Shown: piece by piece, positions 38,186-47,983 of the stretch
Position numbering within the stretch: the first letter of the stretch is position 1
Layout: each line of letters opens with the position of its first letter
Assembly (NCBI RefSeq): GCF_019857205.1
Contig: NZ_JAHWXO010000005.1
Location: 1 to 64,000 of the forward strand
Source: Qipengyuania pacifica
GTDB taxonomy: Bacteria > Pseudomonadota > Alphaproteobacteria > Sphingomonadales > Sphingomonadaceae
Length of the DNA: 64,000 nt
Direction: 5' to 3'
Notes under the pieces: model-generated
Told to the model about the DNA's origin: nothing
Database searches by the model: none
Seen by the model: the letters and a program-made list of their open reading frames with translations, nothing else
Made by a program: the position numbers and the translations under genes

Positions 38186-39214
38186 ATGGATAATCTGACG
38201 CACAGCTTGGTCGGGGCATTGCTCGGTCAGGCAGGTCTCAAGAAGAAGACGGGTCTGGCCATGCCCGCACTGATCATCGGCGCGAACCTGCCTGATGTGG
38301 ATGCGGCCTGTTTTTTCTGGCTCGATGGTGTCGAACATCTCGGCTTTCGCCGTGGTATTACCCACGGTCCGCCCGCCTTGGTGCTTCTGCCACTGATCCT
38401 CGCTGGATTGCTCTGGGGTTTTGATCGCTGGCAGGCAAGGCGTGGCAGGCGGCCAGCCGCGCGGCGACCGGTGAATTTCAAATGGCTTTATCTGCTCAGT
38501 CTTATCGGTTGCTTGACGCATCCGGCGTTCGACTGGCTGAACTCATACGGCATTCGCCTGCTCGAACCCTTCAGCCACCGCTGGTTTTACGGTGATACGC
38601 TGTTCATCATCGATGTGTGGTTGTGGGCTCTTATGGGCTTCACCCTGTGGTTTTCGCTTCGCCGTGAGAAGCGCGGTGGAAACTGGATGCAGCCCGCCCA
38701 ATTGGGGATAGTGATCGCGCTGGCCTATATCGGCGGCAACTGGGCTACGTCGCGTTCCATGAGCGAACTCGGCAATCTCAACGTCGCTTATGGCAAGCCG
38801 ATCGCCTCACCGGTGCCGTTCGCATTCTGGCAAAGGGATATCATCTTTCCCGATCCCAATGGTAGATATGAAATCCTGCCACGATTTTCGGGGTCGTCCG
38901 CCAGCCAGAAGGTGGAACATCTGGGTGATGTCTACCTTCCGTCCTGTCAACTGGCGGAACTGGCCAAGACCGACAGCCAGGTCGGTGCATTTCTGTTCTG
39001 GTCGCGCACCCCTTTTATCGAGCAGGGCAGCGACGGGTCACTAACCTTACGTGATGCAAGGTTCACGGACCCGCGCGCCGCCGGTCGCTTTTCCGTTCCG
39101 CTGCCGCAGGAGGTATGCAGCAGCTATTTCAACGAACGGTCTGGGGGCTCGGCTCCCCCAACTCGTGATCCGCCACTGCCCGTACCGGACGATATAGCAG
39201 CGCGGCAGCCGTGA
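38186..39214 (+). CDS. YdjM/DUF457-like membrane-bound metal-dependent hydrolase
   Basis: A 342-residue protein opening MDNLTHSLVGALLGQAGL, the conserved start of the YdjM (LexA-regulated, DUF457) group. His and Asp residues that may bind metal include NLTHS, ANLPDVDAA, RRGITHGPPAL and CLTHPAFDWLNSYG. At least five membrane helices follow, then a soluble C-terminal domain of about 140 residues that is longer than in YdjM. The role is not known. Its last 86 bases overlap the convergent PAP2 gene. Confidence 0.8.
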   Translation: MDNLTHSLVGALLGQAGLKKKTGLAMPALIIGANLPDVDAACFFWLDGVEHLGFRRGITHGPPALVLLPLILAGLLWGFDRWQARRGRRPAARRPVNFKWLYLLSLIGCLTHPAFDWLNSYGIRLLEPFSHRWFYGDTLFIIDVWLWALMGFTLWFSLRREKRGGNWMQPAQLGIVIALAYIGGNWATSRSMSELGNLNVAYGKPIASPVPFAFWQRDIIFPDPNGRYEILPRFSGSSASQKVEHLGDVYLPSCQLAELAKTDSQVGAFLFWSRTPFIEQGSDGSLTLRDARFTDPRAAGRFSVPLPQEVCSSYFNERSGGSAPPTRDPPLPVPDDIAARQP

Positions 39215-39884
39215 ACGCCCAGGCAGCACCGCCCATCCATCCAGCAACGACATCGCTCGGATAGTGCACGCCAAGCATCACGCGGCTCCAGGCGATCATC
39301 GCAGATATGATCATCGCCGCGCCAACCAGTGTATAGCGCACCGAATGCCGGTTGCTGAGCGACGCGAAGGCCAGCGCCATACCGATATAGATCATGGCCG
39401 ATCCGAAGCTGTGCCCGCTCGGGAAACTGTTGCCGCCAGCCTCGGTCAGGTGTGGCACGATTTCCGGGCGTGGCCGCCCGATCAGCCATTTCATGACATT
39501 GTTGAGCATCCAGCCAAGAAAGACGGTCGCCGCGAACAGGAACGCCTCGCGTCGCAAGCTCAGGAACAGCAATGCCGTTACCGCGCCGATCACTATCAGA
39601 GTGCTCAGGAAGATGCCGCCCAGGGAAGTCACGTCGCGGACTGCCTCGTGGATGCGTGGACTGCCGATGGGTTCCAGTGCGGCGCCGGTACGATACAGAT
39701 GAAGGCCCCACTCATCGAATGCGCCGGTCTGTGCATGTGTGACCAGATAGACCATGAGCGCCCAGCCGACCCACAGTATTGCTGCCGCCAACAAGGCTTT
39801 GCCACGGTCAATCGTGAAGCCGCGCTCCGGCAGAACAACAGTTTCGGCGGCCAGATGCTCGGAATCGTGAATGATGTCGCTCAT
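39129..39884 (-). CDS. PAP2-superfamily membrane phosphatase
   Basis: A 251-residue protein with six membrane helices. The three phosphatase motifs are KWLIGRPRP (residues 132-140), SFPSGHS (153-159, catalytic H158) and SRVMLGVHYPSDV (200-212, R201 and H207). Likely substrates are undecaprenyl pyrophosphate or phosphatidic acid/PG-phosphate at the periplasmic face. I chose the ATG at 39884 because the frame upstream overlaps photolyase and looks non-coding. The gene is divergent from phrB with 41 bases between. Confidence 0.9.
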   Translation of the reverse strand: MSDIIHDSEHLAAETVVLPERGFTIDRGKALLAAAILWVGWALMVYLVTHAQTGAFDEWGLHLYRTGAALEPIGSPRIHEAVRDVTSLGGIFLSTLIVIGAVTALLFLSLRREAFLFAATVFLGWMLNNVMKWLIGRPRPEIVPHLTEAGGNSFPSGHSFGSAMIYIGMALAFASLSNRHSVRYTLVGAAMIISAMIAWSRVMLGVHYPSDVVAGWMGGAAWAFTAAALLYRPVRAVADHELGEPSPQTVR

Positions 39885-39925
39885 GCAGTCAGGAACAAGC
39901 GCGCCGTGATCCGGGTTCCGCAGGC

Positions 39926-41317
39926 ATGAGTTCTGTTCAGATTGTGTGGCTTCGGCGCGACTTGCGTCTGGCCGATCAGCCCGCTTTCCACGCCGCCGCC
40001 CAAGCCGGTCCGGTCGTCCCGGTCTATGTTCTGGATGACGATCGGGCCGGGGACCATGCCTATGGCGGGGCGAGCAGGGTCTGGCTGCATCACTCGCTAG
40101 ATAGTTTGGCGCGCAGCTTGGGAGCGCATCGTTCGCGCATCGTGCTGCGCCGGGGTGATGCACCGCAGGTGCTCGCCGCGTTGGCCGATGAAATGGGTGC
40201 GGCCTGCATCCATGCAATGCGCCATTACGAACCCTGGTGGAAAGAGGCAGAGGACGAACTGCGCGATGCGCTAGGGGACGATTGCAAGCTCTGTCTCTAC
40301 GACGGCAACTATCTTCTTCCCCCTGGTAGTGTGACGACCGGTTCGGGAAGCCCGTACAAGATCTATACGCCCTTTTCGAAGGCGATGCTTGACGTCATGC
40401 CGCCGCGCGATCCGTTGCCGGAACCAGGCACGATTCATTCGCCCGATAGCTGGCCAGACAGTGCCGATCTGCATGACTGGCAATTGCTGCCCGCAAAGCC
40501 AGACTGGGCGGGCGGGATCACCGACTTCTGGGATTTTGGCGAGACCGCAGCGCACGATCGGCTCGATTGGTGGGCCAACGAAGTGGCCGATTACGACGAG
40601 GGGCGGAACCTGCCTTCGCAGGACATTACCTCCCGCCTGTCGCCGCACCTCCACTGGGGCGAGATCAGTCCGGCGCAGGTCTGGCACAAGCTCAAGGATA
40701 AGCGCTCCGACGGATGGCGTACGTTTGCGAAGGAGCTGATCTGGCGCGATTATGCGCAGAATGTGATCGATCAATTCCCCGACTATCCGCGCGAAAGTTA
40801 CCGCGATTACGATGAGCGCAAATTGTGGCGCAACCCGGACGCGGGGCACCTGATCGAAGAGGATCTGGAATGCTGGCAGAAGGGCATGACTGGTTATCCG
40901 ATCGTCGATGCCGGCATGCGACAGCTTTGGAAGACCGGCTGGATGCACAACCGTGTCCGGATGATCGCGGCAAGCTTTCTGGTGAAACACCTGCTGATCG
41001 ATTGGCGTTACGGAGAACAATGGTTCTGGGACTGTCTCGTCGATGCGGACTACGGCAACAACGGCGTCAACTGGCAGTGGATTTCCGGTACCGGGGTGGA
41101 CAGCAATATGTTCGTGCGGATCATGGCGCCGCTCACACAAAGCGAGAAATTCAACTCAGCAGATTATATCCGGGAGTATGTGCCCGAACTGGCTGACCTG
41201 TCCGACGATTGTGTTCACGATCCGCCCGATGAAAAGCGCGGAGATTATCCGTCCAAGATGATTGGTCACAAGGAGGCGCGCGAACGGGCACTGGAGGCGT
41301 ATCGCGCGGCCAAGTGA
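39926..41317 (+). CDS. phrB: Deoxyribodipyrimidine photolyase
   Basis: A 463-residue class I CPD photolyase that repairs pyrimidine dimers using blue light. The N-terminal antenna domain has VWLRRDLRLADQPAF and the C-terminal FAD domain has SPHLHWGEISPAQVW, WRDYAQNV, GYPIVDAGMRQLWKTGWMHN and NNGVNWQWISGTGVD. The tryptophans expected for electron transfer are in place. Light-exposed aerobic life is implied. The cfa gene follows on the same strand. Confidence 0.95.
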   Translation: MSSVQIVWLRRDLRLADQPAFHAAAQAGPVVPVYVLDDDRAGDHAYGGASRVWLHHSLDSLARSLGAHRSRIVLRRGDAPQVLAALADEMGAACIHAMRHYEPWWKEAEDELRDALGDDCKLCLYDGNYLLPPGSVTTGSGSPYKIYTPFSKAMLDVMPPRDPLPEPGTIHSPDSWPDSADLHDWQLLPAKPDWAGGITDFWDFGETAAHDRLDWWANEVADYDEGRNLPSQDITSRLSPHLHWGEISPAQVWHKLKDKRSDGWRTFAKELIWRDYAQNVIDQFPDYPRESYRDYDERKLWRNPDAGHLIEEDLECWQKGMTGYPIVDAGMRQLWKTGWMHNRVRMIAASFLVKHLLIDWRYGEQWFWDCLVDADYGNNGVNWQWISGTGVDSNMFVRIMAPLTQSEKFNSADYIREYVPELADLSDDCVHDPPDEKRGDYPSKMIGHKEARERALEAYRAAK

Positions 41318-41356
41318 TGCTTGAGCGGGACGGCCGGACGCGCCATAGGACCGGCG

Positions 41357-42607
41357 ATGGACATGCCGACAACCCAGCGCGGCCGCGAGCTGCTTTCCGG
41401 ATCCCAGCGTTTTGCGCGCAAGCCCGGTTGGCTTGCCAGGATCACCGCGCCGGGGTTCGGCAAGATACTGGACCGGATAGACGCCGCGCTGACTTCCGGT
41501 GCAATTTACGGTGTTTTGCCGGATGGAACTCGTCGCGTGCTCGGCGGCCGTGCCCCAGGCTTCGACTGCGAAGTGCAGCTGCGCAGCTGGAACGCTCTCG
41601 TTCGTCTCGCCAGCAATGGCTCGGTCGGCTGGTACCAGGCTTGGGAAGCGGGTGAATGGTGGAGCCCGGATCCGGTTCCGCTCTTCGCGCTTTTCATGCA
41701 GCATGCAGGGCGTCTGGGCGATACGGCGCGCGCCAAGGGCCCTTTTCGCCATGCGCTTAAGCTGGCCCATCTGATCAATCGAAACACCCATGAAGGCGCG
41801 CAGAAAAACATCAGCGCGCATTACGATCTGGGGAACGACTTCTACCAGGCATGGCTCGACGCGACGATGAGTTACTCATCCGCTCTAGAGTTGCGCGACG
41901 ACGGGCTTGAACCGGCGCAGCGGCGTAAATGGGATGCACTGGCGTCGCGCATCAACGACGCGCCGAAAGTGCTTGAGATAGGGTGTGGATGGGGTGCGCT
42001 CGCCGCGCATCTTGCCTCTCGAGGCGCTTCTGTCACCGCGATCAGTTTGTCCGATGAGCAACTGACATGGGCGCGCGACCATCACGACGTCGCAGTGGAT
42101 TTCCGCAAGCAGGATTATCGCGATACCGCCGGGCAATATGACGCCATCGTCAGCGTCGAAATGGTCGAAGCGCTTGGGCGTGAATACTGGCCCACCTTCA
42201 TGGATTGCGTGGCGCGGAATCTGAAACCGGGTGGCCGGGCGGCCATCCAGTACATCTCGATGCGCGACGACCTGTTCGAAGACTACGCGAAAAGCGCGGA
42301 CTTCATTCAGGCCTATATATTCCCCGGCGGTCTTCTCATCAGAACCAGCGAGTTCCGGCAACTTGCCGAACAGCGAGGCTTGTCGTGGCAGGATCAGAAA
42401 GACTTCGGTCTGGACTACGCCGAAACGCTGAAGGAGTGGCGTCACAACTTCGATGCCGCGCAGGCAGAAGGGCGGCTGCCGCAAGGGTTTGATGATGGGT
42501 TCTGCGATCTGTGGCGGTATTATCTGCAATATTGCGAAGGTGGTTTTCGTGGTGGCGGGATCGACGTGCACCAGGTCACGCTAGTCAAACAGGGAGAAGA
42601 CAAATGA
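41357..42607 (+). CDS. cfa: Cyclopropane-fatty-acyl-phospholipid synthase
   Basis: A 416-residue SAM-dependent enzyme that adds a methylene bridge to unsaturated lipid chains. The core words are HYDLGNDFYQAWLDATMSYS, VLEIGCGWGALAAHLA (SAM site), SVEMVEALGREYWPTF, IQYISMRDDLFEDY and FIFPGG-type QAYIFPGGLL. The start is taken at ATG 41357 after AGGA; the TTG at 41321 is an alternative. Its stop overlaps the next gene by four bases. Confidence 0.93.
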   Translation: MDMPTTQRGRELLSGSQRFARKPGWLARITAPGFGKILDRIDAALTSGAIYGVLPDGTRRVLGGRAPGFDCEVQLRSWNALVRLASNGSVGWYQAWEAGEWWSPDPVPLFALFMQHAGRLGDTARAKGPFRHALKLAHLINRNTHEGAQKNISAHYDLGNDFYQAWLDATMSYSSALELRDDGLEPAQRRKWDALASRINDAPKVLEIGCGWGALAAHLASRGASVTAISLSDEQLTWARDHHDVAVDFRKQDYRDTAGQYDAIVSVEMVEALGREYWPTFMDCVARNLKPGGRAAIQYISMRDDLFEDYAKSADFIQAYIFPGGLLIRTSEFRQLAEQRGLSWQDQKDFGLDYAETLKEWRHNFDAAQAEGRLPQGFDDGFCDLWRYYLQYCEGGFRGGGIDVHQVTLVKQGEDK

Positions 42608-43806
42608 AACGGCTCTTGATTTCGACTGCCGCATTGGCGCTGGCCGGCTGCGTTTCGACTAATACCGATACGCTTGGCTCGGCAGCACAAACGCCAACAG
42701 TTACGCAGTCGACGCCCGAGCATATGGCGAGCCTGGATCCAAGCGATTCCATACTGTTCTGGAGCGACGACCGCCGATCTGAAGCCTTTCGCGCCATGGA
42801 GGCGCACTTCCCCGGTCTCGAAGTTGCTCCGGCATCTGTCCCACGCCCTTTGCCACGTTCGACACAGACCTTGCCGGACACGCTTCAGAGTTCGATCCGA
42901 ACCTATATGACGAGCAGTCACGCTGCCGGGTTTATGGTGCTGAAAGATGGAAAGATCGTGTTCGAAGATTACGGTCTTGGTTTCGGTCCAAGCGGGCGCT
43001 GGACCAGCTTTTCGGTTGCAAAGAGCTTCACATCGACTCTGCTGGGCGCGGCGATCAAGGATGGCTTTATCGAAAGCATCGATACTCCCGTTACCCAGAT
43101 CATTCCGGCCCTCGCTGGCACGGCGTATGAAGGCGTAACCGTCGGCCAGATCGCGACGATGACCTCGGGGGTGGCGTGGAACGAGGATTACAGCGACCCC
43201 GACAGCGATGTTGCCAAGATGCTCGGCATCACGCCAGTAGCTGGCGAATCGCAGGCTGTTACCTACGCCCGCACACTCCAGCGCGAAGCGCCTGCGGGCG
43301 AGAAATGGGTCTACAAGACCCTCGAAACCAACCTTCTTGGGCTGATCGTGGAAGAGGCGACTGGCAAGTCCCTCGCGGCCTATGCAGCGGAAAAGATCGT
43401 TGAGCCGGCCGGTTTCGAAGGTGGCCTATTCTGGATGCAGGATCTGACCGGCGGAAATATCGGCGGTTGTTGCCTTTCGTTGCGGCTCGCCGATTATGCA
43501 CGAATGGGCCAGTTTGCACTCGAGGGAGGCAAAGGAGTGGTGCCCGAAGGCTGGTTTGTCACCGCCGGATCGCCGCTGGTCAACTTTGGTCCCCAAGCTC
43601 CAGGTTTCGGCTACGGATATCAGTGGTGGACTTATCCAGGCGGCAATTACGGCGCACAGGGTATTTTTGGTCAGGCCATTACGATCGTACCAAAAGAGAA
43701 GCTGGTCGTTGCGGTTGTGAGCAACTGGGAGACCGCGACCAGCAGAACCGACCGAGAAGGATTTCGGGAGTTGGTTGGAAAAATCACCGAAGCACTTGAG
43801 GAATAG
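42604..43806 (+). CDS. Beta-lactamase-related serine hydrolase, lipoprotein (class C-like)
   Basis: A 400-residue lipoprotein with lipobox LAGC (Cys 16). The catalytic motif is S137-V-A-K140 in TSFSVAKSF, followed by LLGAAIKDGFIESIDTPVTQ, a hallmark of the class C/EstB/6-aminohexanoate hydrolase family. The second-motif Tyr is probably in WVYKTLETN (about residue 233). A GYGYQWWTYP stretch precedes the last strands. These proteins are usually esterases or peptidases rather than true lactamases. The ATGA overlap with cfa suggests coupled translation. Confidence 0.85.
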   Translation: MKRLLISTAALALAGCVSTNTDTLGSAAQTPTVTQSTPEHMASLDPSDSILFWSDDRRSEAFRAMEAHFPGLEVAPASVPRPLPRSTQTLPDTLQSSIRTYMTSSHAAGFMVLKDGKIVFEDYGLGFGPSGRWTSFSVAKSFTSTLLGAAIKDGFIESIDTPVTQIIPALAGTAYEGVTVGQIATMTSGVAWNEDYSDPDSDVAKMLGITPVAGESQAVTYARTLQREAPAGEKWVYKTLETNLLGLIVEEATGKSLAAYAAEKIVEPAGFEGGLFWMQDLTGGNIGGCCLSLRLADYARMGQFALEGGKGVVPEGWFVTAGSPLVNFGPQAPGFGYGYQWWTYPGGNYGAQGIFGQAITIVPKEKLVVAVVSNWETATSRTDREGFRELVGKITEALEE

Positions 43807-43819
43807 ATCGGCGAAGAAT

Positions 43820-43850
43820 GATGACGGTGGCCTCGGGGCGCGCCGTCATC
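43820..43850. terminator. Hairpin between convergent genes, possible terminator
   Basis: GATGACGG pairs perfectly with CCGTCATC around a 15-base GC-rich loop, 14 bases past the hydrolase stop and before the convergent PilZ gene. No U-run follows, so intrinsic termination is uncertain. Confidence 0.35.
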
Positions 43851-43929
43851 GCTCGCCATTCGGATAGATCCCTGTCCGATCATCGGATGGGGCGCCCAAC
43901 GTGCTACTCGCTATACTCGCAGCGGAATG

Positions 43930-44277
43930 TCAGTAGGAGCGGTAAGCTCCGTCGCCGCTATACCGGGCAAGAATGGACTCATGGACAATCGGGCTCAGCA
44001 ATTCGCTGAAAGCGCAGCCGACCATGCAGCTTTCCCACCAGACAACCTGCGCCTGCAGCGATTCCAGACCGGGAAGGGTAAGCCAGCAAAGCTGCCCTTC
44101 GTGCATGCGATTGAGTGCTGCCGCCGAAAACCCCGAAATCGAGAGGTCGTGCACAACGGTCTGAAACGCCCGCCCGCCGCTAGCACGCAACTGGCCCGGG
44201 ATGGTGAGCTTCGTACGCGGAGCACAGCGATCTTCCTGCGCTACGAAGGAGTAGCGGTCGTGTGTATGGTGGATCAT
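43930..44277 (-). CDS. PilZ-domain protein, putative c-di-GMP receptor
   Basis: A 115-residue single PilZ domain. The c-di-GMP-binding pattern is EDRCAPRTKLTIPGQLRA (Arg-x3-Arg-like) and HDLSISGFSAAAL (D-x-S-x-x-G). It ends with a short helix. Single-domain PilZ proteins relay c-di-GMP levels to motility or surface functions. No intact diguanylate cyclase gene is in the window, only a GGDEF remnant at 9982. A 14-bp perfect palindrome lies 41 bases upstream of the start. Confidence 0.85.
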   Translation of the reverse strand: MIHHTHDRYSFVAQEDRCAPRTKLTIPGQLRASGGRAFQTVVHDLSISGFSAAALNRMHEGQLCWLTLPGLESLQAQVVWWESCMVGCAFSELLSPIVHESILARYSGDGAYRSY

Positions 44278-44317
44278 GGCTTTCGCCCTTCCGCGGTAAA
44301 TTCGAAATCGAAACGTC

Positions 44318-44331
44318 TCGCGTATACGCGA
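44318..44331. promoter_or_regulatory. Perfect 14-bp palindrome upstream of the PilZ gene
   Basis: TCGCGTATACGCGA reads the same on both strands and stands 41 bases before the PilZ start, between that gene and the SDR gene. It is a natural candidate for a dimeric repressor or activator site. No regulator is identified. Confidence 0.45.
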
Positions 44332-44389
44332 CGCGCACTATCGAATATCGCGTATCAGGGTTGCAAATTCGTTAGGACGGCTGGTTAAT

Positions 44390-45100
44390 TCAGCCTTCGA
44401 CGCGCTCTCGGTGGAAGCCCTCGAAATCGTTAACGAGTAACTCGACCAAGCGCTTTGCAACCTCTTCGGGCGCCTTTACCGTTTTCGGATCCTCACCCGG
44501 ATAAGCCTTCGCGCGCATTTCGGTACGAGTCGCGCCAGGATCGAGCACGGCCACGCGTACCTTCGAAATCTTCTCGACCTCCTGCGCATAGCTTTCGAGC
44601 AGATTGTCGAACGCGGCCTTGGTGGATGCGTAGGCGGACCAGTACGCGCGCGGGGATGCACCGACGCTGCTTGTCAGGCCTATAACCCGCCCTGCGTCGG
44701 CGCGCTTCAACAGCGGATCGAAATTGGCGAGTAGTGCTTGGGAGGCAAGGAAATTCACTGTCAGCGCCTGGCTCAACTGCTTCCCATCGATTTGCGTAAC
44801 CGGTGTAAGGGTTGGCAGATAAGCTGCTGACAGAACAAGATAGTCGAGCCTATCCCACCGGCTGCCGATCGCCGAGGCTAGGCGCGCAATTCCGTCACTT
44901 TCAGCCAGATCGACCGGCGCGATTGTCGAAGCGCCACCGGCTTCGTGAATGGAGTCTTCCACTTTTTCCAAAGCGCGGACATCGCGTCCGGTGAGGACCA
45001 CATGCGCCCCGGCTGAAGCGAGTGCAGTGGCGGTCGCAGCGCCGATGCCTTTGCTGGCCCCCGTTACCAGCGCGAGGCGGTTTTCCATCGGTTTGGTCAT
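44390..45100 (-). CDS. Short-chain dehydrogenase/reductase
   Basis: A 236-residue SDR with TGASKGIGAATA (about residues 14-25), YLVLSAAYLP in place of the usual NNAG, a catalytic Ser in GLTSSVGAS and YASTK. The NNAG change suggests an unusual member. The C-terminal LVNDFEGFHRERVEG is not diagnostic. Its ATG shares one base with the purF stop (TGATG), so the two genes are coupled. The substrate is unknown. Confidence 0.85.
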   Translation of the reverse strand: MTKPMENRLALVTGASKGIGAATATALASAGAHVVLTGRDVRALEKVEDSIHEAGGASTIAPVDLAESDGIARLASAIGSRWDRLDYLVLSAAYLPTLTPVTQIDGKQLSQALTVNFLASQALLANFDPLLKRADAGRVIGLTSSVGASPRAYWSAYASTKAAFDNLLESYAQEVEKISKVRVAVLDPGATRTEMRAKAYPGEDPKTVKAPEEVAKRLVELLVNDFEGFHRERVEG

Positions 45101-46572
45101 CAGGCGACCTGCTCCGCCGGGAACGCAAGTTGCTGCTGTCGATCCTCGCGCCGCGACAGATCGGTCAACGAGGTCGGATAATCGCCCGTGAAACAAGCAT
45201 CGCAGAATTGTGGGCAGGCGGAATTACGCGGCTTTTCACCAACCGCACGGTAAAGCCCGTCGATCGACACGAAGGCCAGGCTATCGGCCTTGATAAATTC
45301 GCGCATGGGTTCGACATCCATGCGTGCTGCCAGCAACTTGCTGCGTTCAGGCGTATCGACACCATAGAAGCAGCTGTGTGCCGTCGGTGGGCTCGCCACG
45401 CGGAAGTGAACTTCCGTAGCCCCAGCATCGCGCATCATCTCCACGATCTGCAGGCTGGTGGTGCCACGAACGATGCTGTCGTCGATGAGCACGATCCGCT
45501 TGCCTTCTACAAGAGCCCGGTTGGCATTGTGCTTGCGTTTGACCCCGGCATGGCGGGCGCCGTCGCTAGGCTGGATGAAGGTGCGTCCAACGTAGTGCGA
45601 ACGGATGATCCCAAGCTCGAAAGGAATTCCAGATTCCTGCGCATAACCGATGGCTGCCGGAACGCCGCTGTCGGGCACGGGAATGACGAGATCAGCTTCG
45701 ATCGGCTTTTCCCGAGCCAGCTCTGCGCCGATGGCCTTGCGCGCTTCGTAGATGCTGCGCCCGTCGAACACTGAGTCCGGACGGCTGAAGTAGACATGCT
45801 CGAAAATGCAGGGCCGTGGGGCGTAATTGCCAAAGGGATGAAGCGAATCGACGTTGCCATCGAAACCCACCTTGATCACTTCGCCTGGCTCGACCTGGCG
45901 GACGAATTGCGCACCGACGACGTCGAAGGCGACTGTTTCGGAAGCGAAGACGGTCGCATCGCCCATCCGGCCCATCTGCAAAGGACGAATGCCGAGCGGG
46001 TCGCGACAGGCGATCATTCCTTCCGGAGTCATGACGATAAGCGCGTAAGCGCCTTCGAGCAGACGCAGGGCATCGATCAGCCGGTCCATCGTCGTCGGAT
46101 AACGACTGGTTGCCACGAGATGGATGATCACTTCGGTATCGCTGGTCGATTGGAAAATCGACCCACGCCGGACGAGATCTTCGCGGAGCATGCCCGCATT
46201 GGAAATATTGCCGTTATGCGCCACAGCGAAACCGCCGCTCGCAAGATCGGCATACAGCGGCTGAATGTTGCGCAGGCCGGAACCGCCCGTCGTCGAATAC
46301 CGCACATGCCCTGCGGCCATCGTACCGGGCAATTCGGCGATTGCCTCTTGTGAGGAGAAATTCTCCGCCACGTGACCTAGGCCGCGGCGCGTGTAGAATT
46401 CGGCGCCGTCGAAGCTTGTTATGCCGGCAGCTTCCTGACCGCGGTGCTGAAGCGCATGCAGGCCGAGCGCGGTAGCGGCAGCGGCATCGGTCGCATTGAT
46501 GGCACCAAAGACGCCACACTCTTCGCGCAGCTTGTCGCCATCCTCGTCGAGAAACGGGTGGGTAATATTCAT
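45100..46572 (-). CDS. purF: Amidophosphoribosyltransferase
   Basis: A 490-residue enzyme catalysing the first committed step of purine synthesis (PRPP to phosphoribosylamine). The N-terminal propeptide ends before the catalytic Cys 19 in REECGVFGAIN. Glutaminase words include LQHRGQEAAGI and GHVRYSTTGGSG, and the PRPP loop is VLIDDSIVRGTTS. The adjacent VFASETVAFD and IGYAQESGIPFELGI are typical. Divergent from the lolC-type gene; the 169-base gap between them must hold both promoters. Confidence 0.96.
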   Translation of the reverse strand: MNITHPFLDEDGDKLREECGVFGAINATDAAAATALGLHALQHRGQEAAGITSFDGAEFYTRRGLGHVAENFSSQEAIAELPGTMAAGHVRYSTTGGSGLRNIQPLYADLASGGFAVAHNGNISNAGMLREDLVRRGSIFQSTSDTEVIIHLVATSRYPTTMDRLIDALRLLEGAYALIVMTPEGMIACRDPLGIRPLQMGRMGDATVFASETVAFDVVGAQFVRQVEPGEVIKVGFDGNVDSLHPFGNYAPRPCIFEHVYFSRPDSVFDGRSIYEARKAIGAELAREKPIEADLVIPVPDSGVPAAIGYAQESGIPFELGIIRSHYVGRTFIQPSDGARHAGVKRKHNANRALVEGKRIVLIDDSIVRGTTSLQIVEMMRDAGATEVHFRVASPPTAHSCFYGVDTPERSKLLAARMDVEPMREFIKADSLAFVSIDGLYRAVGEKPRNSACPQFCDACFTGDYPTSLTDLSRREDRQQQLAFPAEQVA

Positions 46573-46741
46573 CGGAAGGCCTGTCTGCCGCGGCTGATCG
46601 GGATGCGCGCTCCAATGGCGATGTTACGCGTCGATTACAAGGGCAGTGCGACGGTTGACCTGTCCCGCCGCATGATTTCATTGCGCGGAAAGGTTCGTCT
46701 GCCTACAGGCCTGTTACCTGCAGGCAAAGACAAGGGACGTC

Positions 46742-47983
46742 TTGATCCTCTCTCCTTTCGAATGGACCATCGCCAAACGCTACTTGCTTCCGGGCAAGGG
46801 CGAGGCATTTATTGCGCTTGTCGCGAGCATCTCCATTGGCGTCGTGATGCTGTCTGTTGCCATGCTCGTCGTGGTGATGAGCGTCATGAATGGCTTTCGC
46901 GCAGAACTGCTGGACAAGATCGTAGGCCTCAATGGCCATGCCATCGTTCAGGCCTACGGCGGGCGCATGGACGATTGGGAAAACATCCTTCAGGAAGTGC
47001 GGCAGACACCGGGCGTGGTGCGTGCCTCGCCTCTTATCGAACAGCCCCTCTTGACCAGTTTCAACGGAAGGGTCGAGGCGATTCTGGTGCGCGGCAACAC
47101 CCCGCAGGACATCCGCAATCTGTCGTCCAAGGTCGTGAGCGGCAATATCGATGAGCTTGCGCCTGGAGCGCGAAAGGTCGCCATCGGCATTCGCCTCGCG
47201 GAAAATATCGGTGCGCGCGTCGGCGACACCATTACCGTCATCAATCCGCAAGGACGTTCCACTCCATTTGGCACACTGCCCAGACAGGTCGGTTACGAAG
47301 TGGCCGCAATCTTCGAAGTCGGCGTTTACGACTACGACGGGGCCTTCGTGGTCATGCCGATGCAGGACGCGCAAACGCTGCTGCTACTCGGCGATACCGT
47401 TCAGATGATCGAGGTCACCGTCAACGATGCCGACAAGGTCGGCGAAATCCTTGCCCCTGTACAGCGTTCGCTCCAGGGACGTGCGGTGGTATCGGACTGG
47501 AAGACCATAAACGCGACCCTGTTCGAGGCCTTGCAGGTGGAGCGAGCCGCAATGGCGTTCGCATTGAGTTTCATGGTCTTGGTTGCGGCATTCAACATTC
47601 TTTCCAGCCTCGTCATGCTGGTTCGCGCAAAGACCCGGGACATCGCTATCATGCGCACCATGGGCGCGACCAGGCAGAGCCTGATGAAGATTTTCGTGAC
47701 AACGGGCTTTACGATCGGGGCCATGGGGACATTGGCCGGACTTGCATTCGGCTTCCTGATACTTGCCGGACGCAAACAGATCGTCGAGGTCATCGGTGCG
47801 CTGACCGGGCAAAACCTCTGGGACCCGCAGTATCGTTTTCTGACGACAATCCCTTCCAAGATAGACGGTATGGAGGTCAGCATGATCGTGCTGCTCGCGC
47901 TTCTGCTGAGCTTCCTTGCAACCCTTTACCCTGCATGGAAGGCCGCAAGTACCGATCCGGTACAGGTGCTCCGTTATGAATAG
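46742..47983 (+). CDS. LolC/LolE-family lipoprotein-releasing permease
   Basis: A 413-residue inner-membrane permease. One membrane helix near residues 22-48 ([20 protein letters not shown]) is followed by a large periplasmic domain and three C-terminal helices ([56 protein letters not shown]). [20 protein letters not shown] is the FtsX/LolE coupling motif, and [13 protein letters not shown] ends the family. The start is TTG after AAGGGA. With LolD it extracts lipoproteins from the inner membrane. A single permease gene, as here, suggests a LolCE-like homodimer. Confidence 0.92.
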   Translation: MILSPFEWTIAKRYLLPGKGEAFIALVASISIGVVMLSVAMLVVVMSVMNGFRAELLDKIVGLNGHAIVQAYGGRMDDWENILQEVRQTPGVVRASPLIEQPLLTSFNGRVEAILVRGNTPQDIRNLSSKVVSGNIDELAPGARKVAIGIRLAENIGARVGDTITVINPQGRSTPFGTLPRQVGYEVAAIFEVGVYDYDGAFVVMPMQDAQTLLLLGDTVQMIEVTVNDADKVGEILAPVQRSLQGRAVVSDWKTINATLFEALQVERAAMAFALSFMVLVAAFNILSSLVMLVRAKTRDIAIMRTMGATRQSLMKIFVTTGFTIGAMGTLAGLAFGFLILAGRKQIVEVIGALTGQNLWDPQYRFLTTIPSKIDGMEVSMIVLLALLLSFLATLYPAWKAASTDPVQVLRYE

